Below, one piece after another: positions 59,217 through 64,000 of a DNA stretch of 64,000 nucleotides. Each line of letters opens with the position of its first letter. Position 1 is the first letter of the stretch. Under the pieces are notes generated by a model, which worked only from the letters and a program-made list of their open reading frames with translations, was not told the DNA's origin and did not search any database. Source of the stretch: SZUA-430 sp034440175 (lineage in GTDB: Bacteria > Pseudomonadota > Alphaproteobacteria > Micropepsales > Micropepsaceae); assembly GCA_034440175.1 (NCBI GenBank), contig JAWXBO010000185.1:25951-89950 (forward strand), written 5' to 3'. Both the position numbers and the translations under genes were made by a program.

Positions 59217-60181
59217 TTGAGCCGGCCGCGCGCCTTGTAGAAAGCGGCCGCCGCCGGATGATACCCAATCGCAGTCTTGGCCGACGCCCGCGCCAGCGTC
59301 AGAATTTTCGCATCCGGATGGATTTTCTGCACCTCGCCCAGATGGTCGAAAATTCCGGCGAGAATTTTTTGAACCGTCTCGGCCTTCATGTCCGCACTCA
59401 CAAACATGATGTTCGACACGCCCACACCCGGCACATCGCCCAGCGTTCCCGCATAGACACTCTTTGGCAACGTAAACTTGCGATACAGATTTGGATGCTT
59501 GGCATTAAGTTTTCCCAGCAACGCACCGGTCGGCAGAAAAACAATCTTCGTATTTCCGGTCGTCACCAGATCTGTGATCGCCGACGTCGGCAGCCCGCCG
59601 ATCCAGAACAGCGCGTCGATCTTGCCGTCCTTCAGGGCCGCTACCGACTCGGCCACGCTCAGATTGTCGCGCGTGATATCTGTCGCGGGGTTGAGCCCGG
59701 CAGCGGCAAGAATGCGATCGGCAATTGCCTCCGTGCTCGACCCCGCCGAGCCGACCGAAATGCGCTTGCCTTTCAGTTGCACGACCTGCGTGATTTTGGA
59801 ATCAGCCCGCGCCACCACATGCACAAAGCTGTCATAAAGCACAGCCAGCGCCACAATCCTTTGCGGACCCGTATCCTTGTAAGCACCCAGACCCCGCGCG
59901 CCATCCAGCGCTGAATCGATGGTCGAGAACCCGATATCGGCATCACCCGCACCGACCAGCTTCACATTATCCACCGACCCTCCCGTGACTTCCGCCGTCA
60001 CCTGAAGCCCGGGAACACGTTGCGTCAGCACCCGCGCCAGTCCCCCGCCGTAAGGATAGTAGACTCCTCCCGTGCCACCCGTGGCAATCGACAGCCGGAG
60101 TTTCGACGCCGCCAGAGCACCGCCTGCAGCAATTGCAGCCATCACTACCAAAGCCATCGTCAGAAGAATTCTGTTGGACAT
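59213..60181 (-). CDS. TAXI-family TRAP solute-binding protein
   Basis: A 322-residue periplasmic binding protein. A signal peptide (ILLTMALVVMAAIAAGGALA) precedes LRLSIATGGTGGVYYPYGGG, the TAXI family signature, and KGKRISVGSAGSSTEAIADRI. TAXI proteins bind dicarboxylates or amino acids such as glutamate; the ligand here is unknown. It is the first gene of the two-gene TRAP operon. Confidence 0.93.
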   Translation of the reverse strand: MSNRILLTMALVVMAAIAAGGALAASKLRLSIATGGTGGVYYPYGGGLARVLTQRVPGLQVTAEVTGGSVDNVKLVGAGDADIGFSTIDSALDGARGLGAYKDTGPQRIVALAVLYDSFVHVVARADSKITQVVQLKGKRISVGSAGSSTEAIADRILAAAGLNPATDITRDNLSVAESVAALKDGKIDALFWIGGLPTSAITDLVTTGNTKIVFLPTGALLGKLNAKHPNLYRKFTLPKSVYAGTLGDVPGVGVSNIMFVSADMKAETVQKILAGIFDHLGEVQKIHPDAKILTLARASAKTAIGYHPAAAAFYKARGRLK

Positions 60182-60262
60182 CGTTCAATCCTGGAATACG
60201 CAATTAAGGGCGGACTTTGCCAAGCCTTCGAGATCAGTGCAAATCGGCGTTATGACCCAGCC

Positions 60263-60685
60263 ATGATTAGAATCACCGACTTAATCAGCATCAGCGAAGA
60301 CGAAATACAGGAAACCTTCGTCCGCGCCTCTGGCCCGGGCGGCCAAAACGTCAACAAGCTTTCGACGGCCGTCGAACTGCGCTTCGACGTTCGCCGGTCG
60401 CGCAATCTACCTGACGACGTCTCGATCCGCCTGCAAAAACTCGCAGGCCGCCGCCTGACAAAAGACGGCATTCTGGTCATTGATGCCCAGCGCCACCGTA
60501 CCCAGGACCGCAACCGTGCCGACGCCCTCGACCGCCTGGTCGCGCTCATCCGCGAAGCGACGCATGTTCCCAAACCGCGCAAGAAGACAAAACCCTCCCG
60601 CGCCGCGCGTGCCGAACGCGTCGAACACAAGGTTCATCGCGGCAAGGTCAAGCGCCAACGCAGCGGCAAACCCGACCTCGATTAA
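60263..60685 (+). CDS. arfB: alternative ribosome-rescue factor ArfB (YaeJ)
   Basis: A 140-residue peptidyl-tRNA hydrolase that rescues stalled ribosomes without a release-factor code. The GGQ motif is in RASGPGGQNVNKLSTAVELR. The C-terminus is the typical basic tail that enters the mRNA channel (KPRKKTKPSRAARAERV). ATG at 60263 fits the family start (MIRITDLISISEDEI). Confidence 0.94.
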   Translation: MIRITDLISISEDEIQETFVRASGPGGQNVNKLSTAVELRFDVRRSRNLPDDVSIRLQKLAGRRLTKDGILVIDAQRHRTQDRNRADALDRLVALIREATHVPKPRKKTKPSRAARAERVEHKVHRGKVKRQRSGKPDLD

Positions 60686-60732
60686 GTGCGCCCCGCGCGC
60701 TAAGATGCCTCAACTTCACGGGAGTTTCCACC

Positions 60733-61811
60733 ATGACGACCTCAACCGATTTCCTGGTCAGCCGCAAAAGCCTGCACGAAACGAAATTCGCCGAAACGCC
60801 CTTGGCGCTGAAACCCGGTCAAGCGCTGATCAAGATCGACCGCTTCGCCTTTACCGCCAACAATGTCACCTACGGTGCCTTCGGTGACGCAATGATGTAC
60901 TGGAACTTTTTCCCCGCGCCCGAAGGCTGGGGCCGCGTGCCGGTCTGGGGCTTCGGCGACGTGATCGAGTCGACGCATGCCGGCGTGAAAGTTGGCGAAC
61001 GCATCTACGGCTATCTCCCGATGTCGACGCATCTGGTCGTCGAGCCCGCGCGCGTAACCCCGCAAGGCTTCTTCGACGGCGCCACCCATCGCCAGAAAAT
61101 GTCGCCGGTCTATAACAACTATCTGCGCGTCGATGCCGACCCGGCCTACGACAACATGCGCGAGTCCGAACAAGCGCTTCTGCGCCCGCTGTTCATGACC
61201 TCGTTCTTCATCGACGATTTTCTGGCGGACAACGATTTCTTCGGCGCCGGCGAAGTTGTGATCTCAAGCGCCTCAAGCAAAACCTCTCTGGCGCTCGCCC
61301 ACCTGCTCCACGCCAATCACCGCGGCCAGGTCGCGGTCGTTGGCCTGACGTCGAATTCGAACACAACCTTCGTTGAGAAGACAAAATACTACGACCGCGT
61401 CGTCGCCTACGACACCATCGCGCAAAGCCCGCACGACACCAGCGCCGTCTTCGTCGATATGGCCGGCAACGGCGAAGTCCGCGCCGCCGTGCACGGCATT
61501 GGAACCAGAGCCTGAAATACAGCTGCTCAGTAGGCGCGACCCATTGGAACAAAATGTCGGGCGGCGCTGACCTGCCCGGCCCAAAACCCACCCTCTTCTT
61601 CGCCCCCGATCACATCAAACAACGCACCCAGGACTGGGGTCAAGCCGGCGTCGAGCGACGCACCGCGCAGGCGTGGAAGGCCTTCATCACCTCAGTTGAC
61701 ACCTGGATGAAAATCACGCCCGGCAAAGGCCGCGCCAAAGTCGAACACGTCTATCGTGACACTGTCGACGGCAAAGCGAAACCTGAAGAAGGTCACATGC
61801 TCTCGCTTTAG
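60733..61811 (+). pseudogene. DUF2855 protein split by a single frameshift
   Basis: The first frame (60733-61515, 260 codons) reads as a DUF2855 protein from its N-terminus (SRKSLHETKFAE, KIDRFAFTANNVTYGAFG, LRPLFMTSFFIDDFL) to GEVRAAVHG, then runs into a stop. The continuing text (LKYSCSVGATHWNKMSGG to the C-terminus HMLSL) is in the -1 frame and ends at 61811. The shift falls at about 61494-61500, where GGCATTGG would read on correctly as GGCCATTGG. DUF2855 proteins have a medium-chain-dehydrogenase-like fold and unknown role. A recent mutation or a sequence error are both possible. Confidence 0.85.
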
Positions 61812-61830
61812 GGTGCGTAAGGGGGAACGG

Positions 61831-64000
61831 ATGCGTTGGAGCTTTGGACTGGCATTTGCGTTGGTCGTGGGAGAGGCAGTAGCTCAACCAACCTTGCAAA
61901 CCACCGCCAACATTCTTGACACCAAAGTTCTGAACATTCTGGAGGACACGGGCTTCAGCCTATCGGAATCCCTTGGCGGCAACAAAAACGCACTGACCGC
62001 CGAGATGTACAAATCGAACCAGCTCTATCGCAGCTTTGCTGACACGATCAGCCGGCCGCTGTCGCACGACGTCAAGACCGATCAATTGCCCCAGATCATT
62101 CCGCCGGGTTCCGGCGACATTCCCGAACTGGTCCGCCTGATACGCAACTTCGAGGACAAGGGCCGGCGCTCCGGCAAGGACCTCAAGGGCGGCTACTTCA
62201 TCCGCCATCTGTCGAATAATTCGCAACACCCCTACACGGTCGAGTACGACGGCGACGAGCCCCGCCATTTCGATGCGCGCTGGCTAAACTCGAAATTCGG
62301 CGCGATGAAGCTGATCGCGGTCGTCAACCGCATGGACCGCATGGATTTCCAGTCCACCAATTGTGGCGAAGTGCGCTTTGTCTATCGCTTGAGCTACCGG
62401 ACCTCGAAGTCGAGTTCGACGTTGCCGTTTTTCCTTAACATCGTGAAAGCCTATCCCAAACGCGACGATTGCACGATCTTCGCCCGGCGCTGGCAATTGG
62501 CCACCAATCTGTCGCCGGCCCAAAAGGCAACGGAACTGCGCGACGGCCCGCTGAAAGACCTCACCTTCAAGCAAATGGAAATGAACTTCCAATCACTGCG
62601 CTTCACCTCCGGCTACATGCACGACTTCGGCGGTCAGGCCATGTACATACAGCGCATTTTTCGGGCGAAGGGCGGCAAGCTCGAACCCGTTGCCCTGGAA
62701 AACACGCCCGATGTACTGGCGGTGGAACACAACCCCGCGCTCCTCGCGGACTTCGTCGCCTATCTCAAACAGGGCGACCACCTGGACCGCCTCGACCGAG
62801 GGACCTTGGTCATCAACTTCAACCCACAATTCTTGACGAAATTCTCCGTCTCATGGTCAACGCTGGGGCGCGCCCGCACGGCCAACAAACCGTACTCGCG
62901 GCTGTTTCAGAACCGCCGCGCGTTGCTGGAGTCGATCGACATTTCGCGCTTGAAATACCTCAAATCGCACGAAGCTTTGGTGGAGCGTTTGAACAACCTG
63001 ACCTGCATGGGCTGCCATCAGTCCGGCGGCACCGCGGGGTTTCATATGTTGGGCTACGCCGACGACAGATTTTCGCACGGCTTTAACAAACAGCAGCAGG
63101 CGATGTCACCACACGCCGCCGCCGAACAGGCGCGCCGCTTGACTTACGTCGAAAGCCTAGCCACAGGACGCCTGCCGAATGCTTTCCGCCCTCATTCTAT
63201 TTTCCCCGAAGCCGTTTGGCCAGTCGCGGGCGGCGTCCAGTACAAACCCGCGACAGTCGGACAGTTGTGCGTAGCCGCCAATGACTTTGCCGGGTCGCCC
63301 GGTTGCGCTCCCATCAACGGTCAGCCCACAACCTGCCAGCGCACCGTGACCTCGAAGACCCAACCCGTGCTGTTCGGCGAGTGCGTGGTCAAAGGCGGGC
63401 ACGCCTCATCGGGCGCTGTGTGTTGGAAAGGTGACGTAGCCGAGGTAGCAACACTACGACAAGATCGCGGCCCCATCCCCGCCTACAATCTGTTCGCATT
63501 TCAAGACAAATGGAAGTTCGGCGGCTCGGCCTATACCGGCGCTGAGTTGCAAGGCCTTCGATGCGTGCTGCCGCAAAGTGGTGCGCCGCTGGGCCGCGCT
63601 AGCCGCGCGTGCACGCTGGAAGAAGAGAACTTCACGGGGTTCGATGCCGTGCGGAAAATTCCACCACAACTTTGCGCCAATCAAGGCGGCAACGGTTTCG
63701 ACTTGTGCGCGGCGGCGAGCAATTCCGGCGCCTGTCTCGAATCCCGCGTGGTGCGCGGCATGCTCGACACCTGCACGCCGTCACGCTCTTGCCGTGAAGA
63801 CTATATCTGCCAGAAATTTCCCGAATACGACAAAATCTCGGATGCTTCCTACGGCTCCAGGAAAGCAGGTAAGCGCGTCAACCGCTCAACGCCGGATAGA
63901 ATCAACGGCCAAGCGATCCGCGATTTGCACCAGGCGGAAGCGGGCTTCTGCGTCCCAACCTACTTCCTCTTTAATATGCGCTTGGACGGCCACCCGAGCC
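61831..64000 (+). CDS. large cysteine-rich exported protein with CxxCH haem-type motif, C-terminus outside window
   Basis: An uninterrupted frame of 723 codons open at the window edge. A signal peptide (WSFGLAFALVVGEAVA) ends near residue 19. Residues about 20-380 are mixed alpha/beta with few cysteines. At 392-396 is CMGCH, a c-type haem-attachment motif, followed by QSGGTAGFHMLGY, where Met could be a sixth ligand. From about residue 470 onward there are some fifteen Cys in short C-containing loops (GQLCVAAN, GECVVKGG, RCVLPQSG, LCANQGG), suggesting a disulfide-rich domain. No family was identified. The gene starts 20 bp after the DUF2855 locus. Confidence 0.75.
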   Translation, partial: MRWSFGLAFALVVGEAVAQPTLQTTANILDTKVLNILEDTGFSLSESLGGNKNALTAEMYKSNQLYRSFADTISRPLSHDVKTDQLPQIIPPGSGDIPELVRLIRNFEDKGRRSGKDLKGGYFIRHLSNNSQHPYTVEYDGDEPRHFDARWLNSKFGAMKLIAVVNRMDRMDFQSTNCGEVRFVYRLSYRTSKSSSTLPFFLNIVKAYPKRDDCTIFARRWQLATNLSPAQKATELRDGPLKDLTFKQMEMNFQSLRFTSGYMHDFGGQAMYIQRIFRAKGGKLEPVALENTPDVLAVEHNPALLADFVAYLKQGDHLDRLDRGTLVINFNPQFLTKFSVSWSTLGRARTANKPYSRLFQNRRALLESIDISRLKYLKSHEALVERLNNLTCMGCHQSGGTAGFHMLGYADDRFSHGFNKQQQAMSPHAAAEQARRLTYVESLATGRLPNAFRPHSIFPEAVWPVAGGVQYKPATVGQLCVAANDFAGSPGCAPINGQPTTCQRTVTSKTQPVLFGECVVKGGHASSGAVCWKGDVAEVATLRQDRGPIPAYNLFAFQDKWKFGGSAYTGAELQGLRCVLPQSGAPLGRASRACTLEEENFTGFDAVRKIPPQLCANQGGNGFDLCAAASNSGACLESRVVRGMLDTCTPSRSCREDYICQKFPEYDKISDASYGSRKAGKRVNRSTPDRINGQAIRDLHQAEAGFCVPTYFLFNMRLDGHPS

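Noticed and set aside
61480..61520. Programmed -1 frameshift in the DUF2855 gene
   Set aside because: No X-XXY-YYZ slippery heptamer or stable downstream structure was seen; a single-base loss explains it better.
1..64000. CRISPR arrays, rRNA, intact insertion sequences, riboswitches
   Set aside because: No regularly spaced repeats, rRNA text, transposase genes with terminal repeats or known riboswitch cores were seen.

Overview
The window comes from an alphaproteobacterium. The best fit is Hyphomicrobiales (Rhizobiales) or a close relative, but the order cannot be fixed from 64 kb. Pointers are a run of genes typical of that group (miaB, plsC, a Fur/Mur regulator, rimI, tsaB, an Nfu protein, a universal stress protein, trpS, glnD, mutS), the hemC-hemD-mitofilin-like-hemY set divergent from tsaD, the gpsA-YciI-EVE set, PhaR with phaAB, and a fused NADP-malic enzyme/phosphotransacetylase. 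Coding density is high. Many genes overlap by ATGA, GTGA or TTGA junctions, and GTG and TTG starts are frequent.

Layout. 0-11.7 kb: housekeeping genes all on the minus strand, for tRNA modification, protein acetylation, Fe-S assembly, tRNA charging, nitrogen signalling and mismatch repair. 11.8-18.7 kb: central carbon metabolism (maeB, gloB) and polyhydroxybutyrate precursor synthesis (phaA, phaB, divergent phaR). 18.8-24.5 kb: signalling and small unknown genes, including a GGDEF-EAL protein with a degenerate cyclase site and an internally deleted enoyl-CoA hydratase. 24.6-29.2 kb: an envelope glycosylation set (GT2, LAB_N membrane protein, two GT39/ArnT-like transferases). 29.6-32.4 kb: a tight three-gene operon of a lysine 2,3-aminomutase, a D-Ala-D-Ala-ligase-like ATP-grasp enzyme and a GNAT acetyltransferase. 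This is the best candidate here for an undescribed pathway, possibly beta-lysine conjugation. 32.4-38.6 kb: transporters, an FAD oxidoreductase, a VOC protein and acetyl-CoA synthetase.

38.7-43.5 kb is accessory in character. Two toxin-antitoxin pairs, each with palindromes at its promoter, bracket a truncated Ada-type protein, a DUF3237 protein, a CaiB/BaiF CoA-transferase and a creatininase-family amidohydrolase. 43.5-53.2 kb returns to core genes (gpsA, tsaD, haem synthesis). A 35-residue hydrophobic peptide gene with its own leader hairpin and strong terminator lies between a TetR gene and tsaD. 53.2-57.1 kb looks like decayed mobile DNA beside a tRNA-Thr(CGT): a terminase-like gene, a tyrosine-recombinase tail, an orphan ParD-like antitoxin and long non-coding stretches.

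57.1-64 kb holds a TAXI-type TRAP transporter, arfB, a DUF2855 gene broken by one frameshift, and a long cysteine-rich secreted protein with a CxxCH motif that is still open at the window end. No rRNA, CRISPR array, intact insertion sequence or replication origin was seen.
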